Assembly: GCA_015709675.1 (NCBI GenBank)
Contig: CP054182.1
Coordinates: 847,448-911,447 of the forward strand
Origin: Ignavibacteriales bacterium
GTDB lineage: Bacteria > Bacteroidota > Ignavibacteria > Ignavibacteriales > Ignavibacteriaceae
Direction of reading: 5' to 3'
Length of the DNA: 64,000 nucleotides
The position numbers and the translations under genes were made by a program. Each line of letters begins with the position of its first letter. Position 1 is the first letter of the stretch. The notes beneath the pieces are model-generated. The model had not been told where the DNA came from. It did not search any database and worked only from the letters and a program-made list of their open reading frames with translations. Shown here one piece after another: positions 9,112-16,863 of this stretch.

Positions 9112-9678
9112 ATGCCCAAGGATAAACCCAGGACCTACTGCGAGTATACTGAGACCCTTGCTCCCGGAGACCCTCACCGTATGTATCATGATACTGCATA
9201 CGGATTCCCCATTGAAAATGACAATGAGCTTTTTGAACGGCTCGTGCTTGAGATTAATCAGGCGGGACTGAGCTGGACAACCATTCTTAACAAGCAGACA
9301 AATTTCAGAAAAGCATATAATCGTTTTTCCATAAGGAAGGTTGCCTCCTACGGGGCCGGGGATTTTAACCGCCTGATGAATGATGCCGGCATCATCCGCA
9401 ACCGTCTGAAGATAGAAGCGGCTATTCACAATGCCGGAGTGATTCTTGAGCTTCAGAAGGAGTACGGGTCATTTAAGAACTGGCTGGATGTGCATCATCC
9501 CCTGAGCAGGGAGGAATGGACTAAGCTTTTTAAGAAAACTTTCCGGTTCACCGGCGGGGAGATTGTTAATGAGTTTTTAATGAGCACCGGTTATCTGCCG
9601 GGTGCACACGGCGCTGATTGTCCGGTTTATAAAACGATTCTGAAACAAAAACCGGCCTGGAACCGGAAAAAGAAATAA
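9112..9678 (+). CDS. tag: DNA-3-methyladenine glycosylase I
   Basis: Removes 3-methyladenine from alkylated DNA as the first step of base excision repair. The 188-residue protein shows the Tag family order: an N-terminal Cys (TYCEY), MYHDTAYG, then LFERLVLEINQAGLSWTTIL with the Glu and Trp of the active-site helix, KIEAAIHNAG, and a C-terminal HGADC. The Cys, His, His and Cys together correspond to the zinc site of Tag. ATG 9112 is chosen because an upstream TTG at 9061 in the same frame adds 17 residues unlike the family. The N-terminal Cys-to-His spacing is three residues longer than in the E. coli enzyme. A BLUF protein follows after 35 nt in the same direction. Confidence 0.9.
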   Translation: MPKDKPRTYCEYTETLAPGDPHRMYHDTAYGFPIENDNELFERLVLEINQAGLSWTTILNKQTNFRKAYNRFSIRKVASYGAGDFNRLMNDAGIIRNRLKIEAAIHNAGVILELQKEYGSFKNWLDVHHPLSREEWTKLFKKTFRFTGGEIVNEFLMSTGYLPGAHGADCPVYKTILKQKPAWNRKKK

Positions 9679-9713
9679 CAGTAATACATACTTATAAAAC
9701 ACATGAGCTCTTT

Positions 9714-10136
9714 ATGTTCTATTTTTTAGTTTATGTCAGTTCAGCAACAGTTCCATTTGCACAAAAAGACCTTGAGGATCTTCTGGAAGTAAGCAGGCGC
9801 AATAATAAAAAGCTGAATATAAGCGGAATTCTTCTTTATAAAGACGGTAACTTTATGCAGATGCTTGAGGGGGAGGAAGAAGCAGTAAAACAGTTGTATG
9901 ACAAAATATCGCTTGATATACGCCACGGGGGAACTATTGTAATCCTCGATGGATATGAAGAAGAGCGGCAGTTCGCGGACTGGTCAATGGGTTTCCGCAG
10001 CCTGAACTCCCCCGAAGTGCTTGCACTTCCGGGATATAATAAGTTCCTCAATACTCCGCTGACAGGGCGTGAATTTTCAGAAAATCCCTCGGAAGCACAG
10101 GAACTGCTGCTGATGTTTAAGGAGAAGAACCGTTAA
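9714..10136 (+). CDS. BLUF-domain blue-light sensor (single domain)
   Basis: A 140-residue protein that is almost entirely a BLUF domain, which binds FAD and senses blue light. The photocycle residues are present with family spacing: Tyr7 in LVYVSSA, Asn31 in the second helix, Gln49 in FMQMLEGE, and a Trp in DWSMGF near residue 100. About 35 extra C-terminal residues could form the usual capping helices. No output domain is fused, so it must act through a partner that is not obvious here. It lies 35 nt after tag and upstream of the lipoprotein operon at 10328; co-transcription with tag is plausible because no terminator separates them. Confidence 0.9.
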   Translation: MFYFLVYVSSATVPFAQKDLEDLLEVSRRNNKKLNISGILLYKDGNFMQMLEGEEEAVKQLYDKISLDIRHGGTIVILDGYEEERQFADWSMGFRSLNSPEVLALPGYNKFLNTPLTGREFSENPSEAQELLLMFKEKNR

Positions 10137-10223
10137 GAAGTATTAAGACAAAGTTCCATCTGAGGAGTGTGTAAGAATACTAGATATGAGGAGAGAATAG
10201 TCTAAGCCTGTTTACAACTGAAA

Positions 10224-10269
10224 TTTTACAATTCTGTGACAACTCACTTTCCGGGGTACCATAGATTTG
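10224..10269 (+). promoter_or_regulatory. Shared lipoprotein promoter, copy 4
   Basis: TTTTACAATTC plus TGTGACAACTC at 10224-10245 is identical to copy 1, although about 8.5 kb away. After 16 nt comes TAGATTTG (10262-10269), a full match to TAnnTTTG. It precedes lipoprotein F. Confidence 0.75.
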
Positions 10270-10327
10270 CGGTAAAAATAATCCGCTCTTATGCGGTTAG
10301 TTCATGGAAACTCCGGAAAGGATTGTG

Positions 10328-11131
10328 ATGAATTTCAGGATCGGAAGAAAGAGGGAGAGTCTCAGCCGGATTCTTACTGCTGTGCTGCTATTACTGACGG
10401 GATGCAGTTCCTCCTATGAGACAGTACTTCAGGGGGAGCAGCTGAGTAAGGACGAAGGGAAGGTTGCATCACTGATTTTAAAAACAGGGAAGAAGGTTGT
10501 ATTCAACTACGAAGGGGGGAGGGTACGTTATAACTCAGCACGCATCAGCGGAATACTGGAAGATGGCACTCCCGTTAGAATTCCTCTGACCCTAATCCGC
10601 GAACTACATACCAGCAGACCTGCCTCACATGACTTTTCGCCCGGACTGATCAGCAGTATAAAAGAAATAGAACTCACCAACAATATTCTGGTCAGGCCCG
10701 ACACAGCCGGGTTTATTTACAATCAGAAAACAGGCGGTATTACCGGCCGGACCGATGACGGGCAGTTCTTTAGCATGAGTCCGGCAATGATACGCAAGGT
10801 ATATATCACTGCCGCGGATACTGCTGCTTTAGAGAAAATTATAAACCAGGGGGAAAGAAATGTTAAAAGAGTTCTCGTACTGCCTGATAACAGGCTTTAT
10901 ACATTGAACGATCAGGGAATCAGCATTTCCGAAAGCGGACTAACAGTTGAGGGAATAACCGAAAGCGGAAGATACCACACGATAAATATTTCCGATGTAA
11001 GTTCTGCGGTAATAACTGAAGAAAGCGGGATGCCGGATGTGTTGTTCTACAGCGGGGTTACCCTGGGAGTTTTGACGCTCATATATCTGGCCGGGTCTTC
11101 CGGCGCATTATTGCCTGATGGTATCTTCTGA
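10328..11131 (+). CDS. Array lipoprotein F (three-module family)
   Basis: A 267-residue paralogue in which the three modules are easiest to see: LKTGKKVVFNYEGG...I.G.LEDG, LTNNILVRPDTAGFIYNQ...GITGRTDDG, and VLPDNRLYTLNDQG...VEGITESG, each followed by a strand and an isoleucine-rich end. Lipobox LTGC; C-terminal hydrophobic segment GVTLGVLTLIYLAG. Start 10328 is preferred over ATG 10304 because GGAAAGGA at 10315 is correctly placed and the resulting signal peptide (basic RIGRKRES then LLLLTGC) is typical. Lipoprotein G follows after only 9 nt, so F-G is an operon. Confidence 0.8.
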   Translation: MNFRIGRKRESLSRILTAVLLLLTGCSSSYETVLQGEQLSKDEGKVASLILKTGKKVVFNYEGGRVRYNSARISGILEDGTPVRIPLTLIRELHTSRPASHDFSPGLISSIKEIELTNNILVRPDTAGFIYNQKTGGITGRTDDGQFFSMSPAMIRKVYITAADTAALEKIINQGERNVKRVLVLPDNRLYTLNDQGISISESGLTVEGITESGRYHTINISDVSSAVITEESGMPDVLFYSGVTLGVLTLIYLAGSSGALLPDGIF

Positions 11132-11140
11132 AAGGAGTTC

Positions 11141-11971
11141 ATGATGAAGCATGCTGATAAACCTGCATTGCCGAGGCGGATACTGATTATGCTGCTTGCC
11201 GCGGCGCATTTGAATCTTGCGGGGTGTCAGACAGTAACATTGGTAGTATATAATGCTGATTCGGATACGTATGATGAAGAGTTGATTCATTTCCTCAGAC
11301 TGAAATCCGGCGAAATTGTAGTATTTAACAATGAAAAAGGAATGCATCAGAATGTGGAGGCGCGGCTGAAAGGAAAAACCGTCAAAGAGAAGGATTTTAC
11401 CGCTAATATTGCTTCGGTCAGGGAAATGATTGCTTACTATCCCGAAGGAAAAGCTTTTAGCAAGGAGAAAATCGTTCTAGCCAAAGAAGTGCATCTGCTG
11501 AACGGACTTTACGCGCGATGCAATCAGGAGGGATTCCGATTTGACGAAAGAACGGGGAAGGTATCCGGTGTCTCCTGGCAGGGAAGAGAATATATCATAA
11601 ACCCAGACAGCATTGAGCTGATGTACTTTTCGTTTCCGGAGGTAATAAATATGGATACGCTGAAGAACAATACTGTGTATTATCCGCAGGCATTGCTGAT
11701 GATGAGTAATCTGGTGGTAAGAACGGGTCAGGAGGGAGTGCGATACCTTGAGCAGGAGAAGAAAATTACCGGAACCACAGTTGATAATATTCAGGCAGAA
11801 ATTGATATCAATGAAGTGGAATCAATTGCTGTATACCAGTATGATCTGGTCAAAAGTGCTATATATGGATTATCCTGGATTCTGGGGGCGGTTCTGATTG
11901 CTGTTCTGGTTGATATTTTTGAGCATGATCACAGCGACCCGAGTAATACAGGTGTGCGGGTTAAACCTTAA
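11141..11971 (+). CDS. Array lipoprotein G (three-module family)
   Basis: A 276-residue paralogue with lipobox LAGC. Its signal region (ILIMLLAAAHLNLAGC) is almost the same as that of H (ILLAAAHLNLTAC), and both share NxxKGM, LKGK, YPEGKxFS, KE(V/I)HLxNGL, RCNxxGFR and NPDSI(E/K)L, so G and H are a recent duplicate pair. Their module 2 has Cys in place of the Pro of the RPD motif, a feature also seen in E. C-terminal hydrophobic segment ILGAVLIAVLVDIF with an acidic/His tail. AAAGGAG at 11131 supports ATG 11141 or 11144. Confidence 0.8.
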   Translation: MMKHADKPALPRRILIMLLAAAHLNLAGCQTVTLVVYNADSDTYDEELIHFLRLKSGEIVVFNNEKGMHQNVEARLKGKTVKEKDFTANIASVREMIAYYPEGKAFSKEKIVLAKEVHLLNGLYARCNQEGFRFDERTGKVSGVSWQGREYIINPDSIELMYFSFPEVINMDTLKNNTVYYPQALLMMSNLVVRTGQEGVRYLEQEKKITGTTVDNIQAEIDINEVESIAVYQYDLVKSAIYGLSWILGAVLIAVLVDIFEHDHSDPSNTGVRVKP

Positions 11972-12131
11972 AGTTGCTGAGATTCCATTGTTTCAAGGCA
12001 GTAAAAATACCAAAGATGTATCTGTGATAAGATGGTGCCGGAACCGGTTGATCAGCATAAACAGAGTTATAAGATTTTACATTCACCGCTGAACAGCGGC
12101 AAAGTGAAAGAATTAACAGGAGAAAATTGTC

Positions 12132-12953
12132 ATGAACAACGTATGTAAACCCTCAGTGCTACGCCGGACACTGATTATACTGCTTGCCGCGGCGCATCTG
12201 AATCTGACGGCTTGTTTTTCGCTTGAGTCGGCGGCTTTCAATCCGGAGGAAAACTACTCCGATGGTTTTCGGATGAATTCGGTAACACTTGAAACAGGCG
12301 AGACGATTATATTTAATACATCAAAGGGGATGCTTAAGGTGATACCGGCACATCTGAAGGGTAAAAGCAAAGAAGGGAGGGAATTTGTTCTCTATATGCA
12401 ATTACTGAAGGAAATGATAAGAGCATATCCGGAAGGGAAACCATTCAGCCCTGAAGAAATAAGCCTTGCAAAAGAAATTCATCTGAGTAATGGCCTGTCG
12501 CTCAGATGCAATGAAGGGGGTTTTCGCTATGATGAAAAGACAAAGAAAGTTTCCTGCATAACTACAGAAGGAAAACTTTATACCGTGAATCCGGACAGTA
12601 TAAAACTGTTGTACCGTTCCCTTCCGGCAGTTATTCCGGCTGATACGCTGAAATATAACACAATATATTATCCTGAAGCACTGTTGCTTAAAAACAATAT
12701 ATTGATACAGACAGATAAGGAGGGAGTTATCTATCTGGCTCCGGTGAAGAAAGTTATTGGCGTAACGGAAAATAATAAACCGGAGGAAATAGATGCGTAC
12801 CAGATAAAATCCTATACTATATACGAGTTTGACTTTTTGCAGACTGCAGCTTATCTTCTCGGAGGGGTGTTATTTCTAGCCGCCCTCTACTTTGTGCTTA
12901 TGCTGCTTTTCTTTAAAAGTTTATTTACACAGATGAACAAATCCGGGAAATAA
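12132..12953 (+). CDS. Array lipoprotein H (three-module family)
   Basis: A 273-residue near-duplicate of G with lipobox LTAC and a long C-terminal hydrophobic segment (LLGGVLFLAALYFVLMLLFF) ending in a basic tail. It lies 160 nt after G. That gap contains TTTTAC at 12075, but the rest of the shared promoter is not recognisable, so it may be read from the F-G operon or from a diverged promoter. AGGAGA at 12118 supports the start. Last member of the array. Confidence 0.8.
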   Translation: MNNVCKPSVLRRTLIILLAAAHLNLTACFSLESAAFNPEENYSDGFRMNSVTLETGETIIFNTSKGMLKVIPAHLKGKSKEGREFVLYMQLLKEMIRAYPEGKPFSPEEISLAKEIHLSNGLSLRCNEGGFRYDEKTKKVSCITTEGKLYTVNPDSIKLLYRSLPAVIPADTLKYNTIYYPEALLLKNNILIQTDKEGVIYLAPVKKVIGVTENNKPEEIDAYQIKSYTIYEFDFLQTAAYLLGGVLFLAALYFVLMLLFFKSLFTQMNKSGK

Positions 12954-13086
12954 AAATCCGGAGGAGTGATACAGGCAGACATACGGAAGCGGTATGGGGA
13001 AAATGCCTGTCTGTTTGACGCAAAGCGGAATCTTTTTATTTTCGCGGTAGTAATAATTCATCAGAAATTAACCCAGGAGCATGAGC

Positions 13087-13641
13087 ATGAAGAAATCACT
13101 CACCGCATCGCAGCAGAAAGAATTGCTGCTGATACTGAACAAACGGTTTGAAGATAACATGAAGCGCCACAAGACGGTGCTTTGGGCACATGCCGAAAAA
13201 AAGCTGAAAGCACATCCGGACAAACTCGTCTCTCTGTTCAGAATGGAAGAAACCGGTGGAGAACCGGATATAACAGGCTATGATGCCAAAACCGGAGAGT
13301 ATATATTCATGGACTGCTCGGCGGAGTCCCCGATGCGGAGGAGTCTCTGCTATGACCAGGAAGCGCTTGATTCGAGAAAGGAAAATAAACCTTCAGGCAG
13401 TGCAGTTGGGATGGCAGAGGAAATGGGAATTGAACTGCTGACCGAGGCGGATTACTATGATTTGCAAAAATTGGGAAGTTTTGATACAAAAACTTCAAGC
13501 TGGCTAAAAACATCAGAAGAGGTAAGAAAGCTTGGCGGGGCGATTTTTGGTGACAGGCGATATAACCGGGTGTTTATTTATCATAACGGGGTGCAGTCAT
13601 ATTATGCAGCAAGGGGCTTCAGAGGAAAACTGATTATATAA
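13087..13641 (+). CDS. DUF4256-family protein
   Basis: A soluble 184-residue protein matching the uncharacterised DUF4256 family. Recognisable blocks are an N-terminal helix (QQKELLLILNKRFEDNM), SLFRMEETGGEPD, FMDCSAESPMRRSLCYD, GIELLTEADYYDLQKLG and SWLKTSEEVRKLGGAIFGDR, ending in a strand pair. No catalytic site is known for the family. ATG 13087 is chosen over ATG 13081 because AGGAG at 13075 gives a seven-base spacing. No signal peptide. It follows the lipoprotein array by 133 nt without a clear terminator, but nothing suggests a shared role. Confidence 0.75.
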   Translation: MKKSLTASQQKELLLILNKRFEDNMKRHKTVLWAHAEKKLKAHPDKLVSLFRMEETGGEPDITGYDAKTGEYIFMDCSAESPMRRSLCYDQEALDSRKENKPSGSAVGMAEEMGIELLTEADYYDLQKLGSFDTKTSSWLKTSEEVRKLGGAIFGDRRYNRVFIYHNGVQSYYAARGFRGKLII

Positions 13642-13677
13642 TTAGTAGTTAGTAATTAGGAATTAGTAATTGGGGAT
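13640..13677. repeat. TTAGTAATTAG-type simple repeat
   Basis: Near-tandem TTAGTAATTAGG words ending in ATTGGGGA, as at 1427-1470. Confidence 0.75.
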
Positions 13678-13748
13678 AAAAATGTACAATGTACAAGTTA
13701 CGGGATTAAAAATTAATGATTCGTGTTGTAAAATATATAACCCTGCAG

Positions 13749-13768
13749 AGACACGCCGCGGCGTGTCT
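13749..13768. repeat. GAGACACGCC palindrome, copy 1
   Basis: A perfect 20-bp palindrome with half-site AGACACGCCG. The same half-site recurs 146 bp further on. It would form a hairpin or cruciform. Confidence 0.8.
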
Positions 13769-13800
13769 GTACAAAGGCCAAATCCCGGAAACAACATTGT

Positions 13801-13824
13801 GGGGACAGGTCGTGACCTGTCCTC
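13801..13824. repeat. GGACAGGTC near-palindrome
   Basis: GGGACAGGTC and GACCTGTCC form a 9-of-10 inverted repeat between the two copies of the AGACACGCCG palindrome. Confidence 0.65.
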
Positions 13825-13894
13825 GGGAAGCATAGGTGCTCCCGCTCTTCAGTATATGCATAATGTGACTGTTTTGAAGTCGTAGCACATCGGT

Positions 13895-13918
13895 AGAGAC
13901 ACGCCGCGGCGTGTCTCT
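13895..13918. repeat. GAGACACGCC palindrome, copy 2
   Basis: A perfect 24-bp palindrome with half-site AGAGACACGCCG, an extended copy of that at 13749. It lies between the convergent genes ending at 13641 and 13933 and could act as a bidirectional transcription stop, although no U-run follows. Confidence 0.8.
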
Positions 13919-13932
13919 GCATTCGTCGTGAA

Positions 13933-16665
13933 TTATTTAAGCAAAATCATCTTTTTTGAAAGCTTCATATTGCCAGCGGTAAGCTGATAAAGATAGACAC
14001 CGCTGTTTAATGAGCCGCGTCCTTTTATATCATCAGTGCTGAAATTAACCGAATAATCACCTGCGCTGCGTTCATCATTAATCAAAAGCGCCACTTCTTT
14101 TCCTGTAATATCAAATACTTTCAGGGTTGTTTTAACCCGCTCACTCCCTTGCCGGGGAGGGATGGTAAACCGAATCCTTGTTGTCCCGTTAAAGGGGTTC
14201 GGATAATTCTGGCTGAGTGTAAAATCAGAAACGGTGCCGTTTTCAGATCGTACATCCGAAGGCAGCAGAGGATAAGTAACGGTAAAGACTCCGCGTCCGT
14301 GAGTTCCGACAGCAAGGGTTCTGTCAGACTCCCGGTAATCCAGATATGCAATAGGCACATTTCCGATTTCGTTATATGCAGCATGAACCCACTGAGTGGC
14401 TGAGCCCTGAAGCTGGGTTGTCATGAGAAGTCCGATGCTTGTGCCGATAAAGACGTGCAGTTCGCTTCCGCTGTAAACAAACGTTGCCCAGCGGACAGAA
14501 GGACCATCCTCGCCGGATATATTACCCTCGACATCAGTCCAGCTGAGCCCGCCGTCGGTGGTGAGCCAGAGACTCTTGAAATTATAATTACCGAATGCAG
14601 CAAGCGCGCGCATGGAGTTTTTCGGGTCAACTGCGATGCAGCGGACAAATCCACCCTGAGCAGTTCCTCCGTTCAGATCAGGAGGAGTAACCAGGAAGGC
14701 CCCGGGAGCGGCAGAGTGAGCGTTATCAATGCGTTTGATGATGCCGTCAGTTGAACCGATATATACGGTATGGGGGGTGTTCTCTTTCGAAACACCGATG
14801 GCACTCACGCGGCGGGTCCAGCCGCTTACGTTTCCGACATCACTTACACTAATAGCCGTCCACCCGCTGGTAGTTGTACCCTGTGTGATATTGGAATTCC
14901 TCCATATACCGCTGTAAATAACCGGAGAACTGGTTTTGCCGGCTCCGTAGTATAGGATATCTGAGTTGGATGGATCAAGCGCAATTGGGTTTACAAAAAG
15001 CGCCCGGGTGCTTCCGCTCGGAGTCAGTGTAGTGACTTCAGTCTGCTGGCGGGTCTGCCGGTGAAATGGACCGTTCTGATACTGAGTATACATGCGGTTA
15101 TCAGCCAGCGGCGGTAGTTCAAGTACAGTACCGTCTCCGCCATATATAAGATACCAGAGGCCGGAAGAGTCTGTAGCCAGCGAACCGTTATCCTGAGCTC
15201 CGGCTACAATCATATTATCGCCGCTGTCAGGAGAGATTGCCACGGAATAGACCTGCGTTACGTTGTAACCGTTATTAAGTGAAGTCCACACCATGGAGCC
15301 GGGCATGGAAATGTTATCCGCGCGGTGAAGTCCGCCGTCGGTAGCGGAGTAATATATATTAGTGTTTGTTGGTTTAAACATTCCTCCCTGTATATCGGGG
15401 TGATGATTTCCTTCCGGATAATAAGGATAACCTCCTATAACATCAGTGTTCGCGGTTGAAGTAAATCCGTCAGTGGAGCGGTAAAGATTTGTGCCGCCGA
15501 TCAGAATGAAGTTCGGATTATCGGGCTTGATATGAATGGTCATATCATAGCCAGTCTGAGTGGAAAGGTCTGAAGGCAGGTTTTGCGCGCGGTTTTCCCA
15601 TGTTCCGCCTCCTGCAGCGTGTGTATATTTCCAGAGCTGATGACCAGCCACGACGGGGGTATTATCAGGCCCCTGCACAAAGACATATATAATATTTTCA
15701 TCAGAGGGAGCATAAGCCATGACCACTCTGCCGCTGGCGGAAGGGAAATTTGCCGGTGCGATTGATGACCAGTTCACACCATCTTCGGAGCGCCAGAGTT
15801 TCAGAACGCCGCTTTCGCGGGTGTGCGCGTAAATCACACCTGACGGGGTAACAATAACATCGGTAGTGACCGTTGGAGTGTTTACCGTTCCGGGGTCGGA
15901 GGCTTTTGCAACACTCCAGGTTTCACCGCCGTTAACAGAGCGGTATATACCGCGCCAGGTTGCGGCAAAAACCTCATCCTGAAGGGTATTGGCGGGATTA
16001 ACAGCCACATTCCAGATAAAATCAAATGCATCGGGGATATGCGGGGTGCCGCTCGAGGTTGAGGGGAGAATTTCCCACGTCTCACCGTTATTGGTTGATT
16101 TATATATACCGTCACCGTGATAAAAGGAGCCCCACCGGGTGTTGTTTGTGGTTGAGCCCCGGAACTCACCGGTGCCTACATACCAGATATTGGTTTTTCC
16201 GTCACGGGTATCCTGGGCAATGCAGCTTGTTGAGTGGGACTGTTCGGGGCGGAGTTTAAGGCGCCAGCTTGCGCCGTCATCGGTTGATTTCCAGATGCCT
16301 CCGGCAACCCCTCCGGCGATAAGTACACCGGTATTTTCAATATCAGCGGCAAAGACACGGCTTCTTCCTCCGATGTTATCAGGACCGCGTTCTGCCCAGT
16401 TCAAAGAAAAAACCTGTACTCCCTTAGCCAGATGGAATGACTCATAGGTCTCAAGCCGGCGGCTGAGGCTGGTTTCTCTTTTGCGGATGCCGGAGGGAAT
16501 CTCATCCCGCACAGGATCGCGCATGACAAGGTAGTCATATTCAGCACGTGAGTTTGGATTATTCAGGTCTCCGATGCTGACAGGAGGAAGGATTTCCCTC
16601 TCATTAAGCAGCGGAATAATGCTGAGAGTGATGAGAAAGGCCAGTAAAGGAATGAGTTTTTTCAT
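13933..16665 (-). CDS. Secreted BNR/sortilin-type propeller protein with T9SS sorting domain
   Basis: A 910-residue exported protein: signal peptide (residues 1-20), then repeated BNR/Asp-box-like motifs of the sortilin/VPS10 type (e.g. GIWKSTDDGASW, GIYKSTNNGETW, GIYRSVNGGETW, LWLTTDGGLSW) that form beta-propellers. The end is a type A T9SS sorting domain: SQNYPNPFNGTTRIRFTIP, GVYLYQL and a final KKMILLK. It should cross the outer membrane through T9SS and be anchored or released after CTD cleavage. Proteins of this layout occur in many Ignavibacteria; the ligand is unknown. It is a counterpart of the 860-residue protein at 27479. ATG start at 16665. Confidence 0.85.
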   Translation of the reverse strand: MKKLIPLLAFLITLSIIPLLNEREILPPVSIGDLNNPNSRAEYDYLVMRDPVRDEIPSGIRKRETSLSRRLETYESFHLAKGVQVFSLNWAERGPDNIGGRSRVFAADIENTGVLIAGGVAGGIWKSTDDGASWRLKLRPEQSHSTSCIAQDTRDGKTNIWYVGTGEFRGSTTNNTRWGSFYHGDGIYKSTNNGETWEILPSTSSGTPHIPDAFDFIWNVAVNPANTLQDEVFAATWRGIYRSVNGGETWSVAKASDPGTVNTPTVTTDVIVTPSGVIYAHTRESGVLKLWRSEDGVNWSSIAPANFPSASGRVVMAYAPSDENIIYVFVQGPDNTPVVAGHQLWKYTHAAGGGTWENRAQNLPSDLSTQTGYDMTIHIKPDNPNFILIGGTNLYRSTDGFTSTANTDVIGGYPYYPEGNHHPDIQGGMFKPTNTNIYYSATDGGLHRADNISMPGSMVWTSLNNGYNVTQVYSVAISPDSGDNMIVAGAQDNGSLATDSSGLWYLIYGGDGTVLELPPLADNRMYTQYQNGPFHRQTRQQTEVTTLTPSGSTRALFVNPIALDPSNSDILYYGAGKTSSPVIYSGIWRNSNITQGTTTSGWTAISVSDVGNVSGWTRRVSAIGVSKENTPHTVYIGSTDGIIKRIDNAHSAAPGAFLVTPPDLNGGTAQGGFVRCIAVDPKNSMRALAAFGNYNFKSLWLTTDGGLSWTDVEGNISGEDGPSVRWATFVYSGSELHVFIGTSIGLLMTTQLQGSATQWVHAAYNEIGNVPIAYLDYRESDRTLAVGTHGRGVFTVTYPLLPSDVRSENGTVSDFTLSQNYPNPFNGTTRIRFTIPPRQGSERVKTTLKVFDITGKEVALLINDERSAGDYSVNFSTDDIKGRGSLNSGVYLYQLTAGNMKLSKKMILLK

Positions 16666-16863
16666 GAAGTCTGCTCTTGATATCTGAAGTGTGATGCTCT
16701 ATGAGAAATTATTAACAGGATTAATTTATGAAACTTAGAGAAAAAGAAGAAGAGGACAAAGGCGGAAATTTTTGATTCAGTGATTCCGGGAGATCAGCTT
16801 AATGTTGGCAAGAAGCGCTACTTTCATCTTTTTGCACGGGGACTGATTGCGTATTTTTGGAAC

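Noticed and set aside
12966..13151. 61-residue ORF overlapping the DUF4256 gene
   Set aside because: It overlaps the real gene in another frame, has no family pattern and composition unlike its neighbours.
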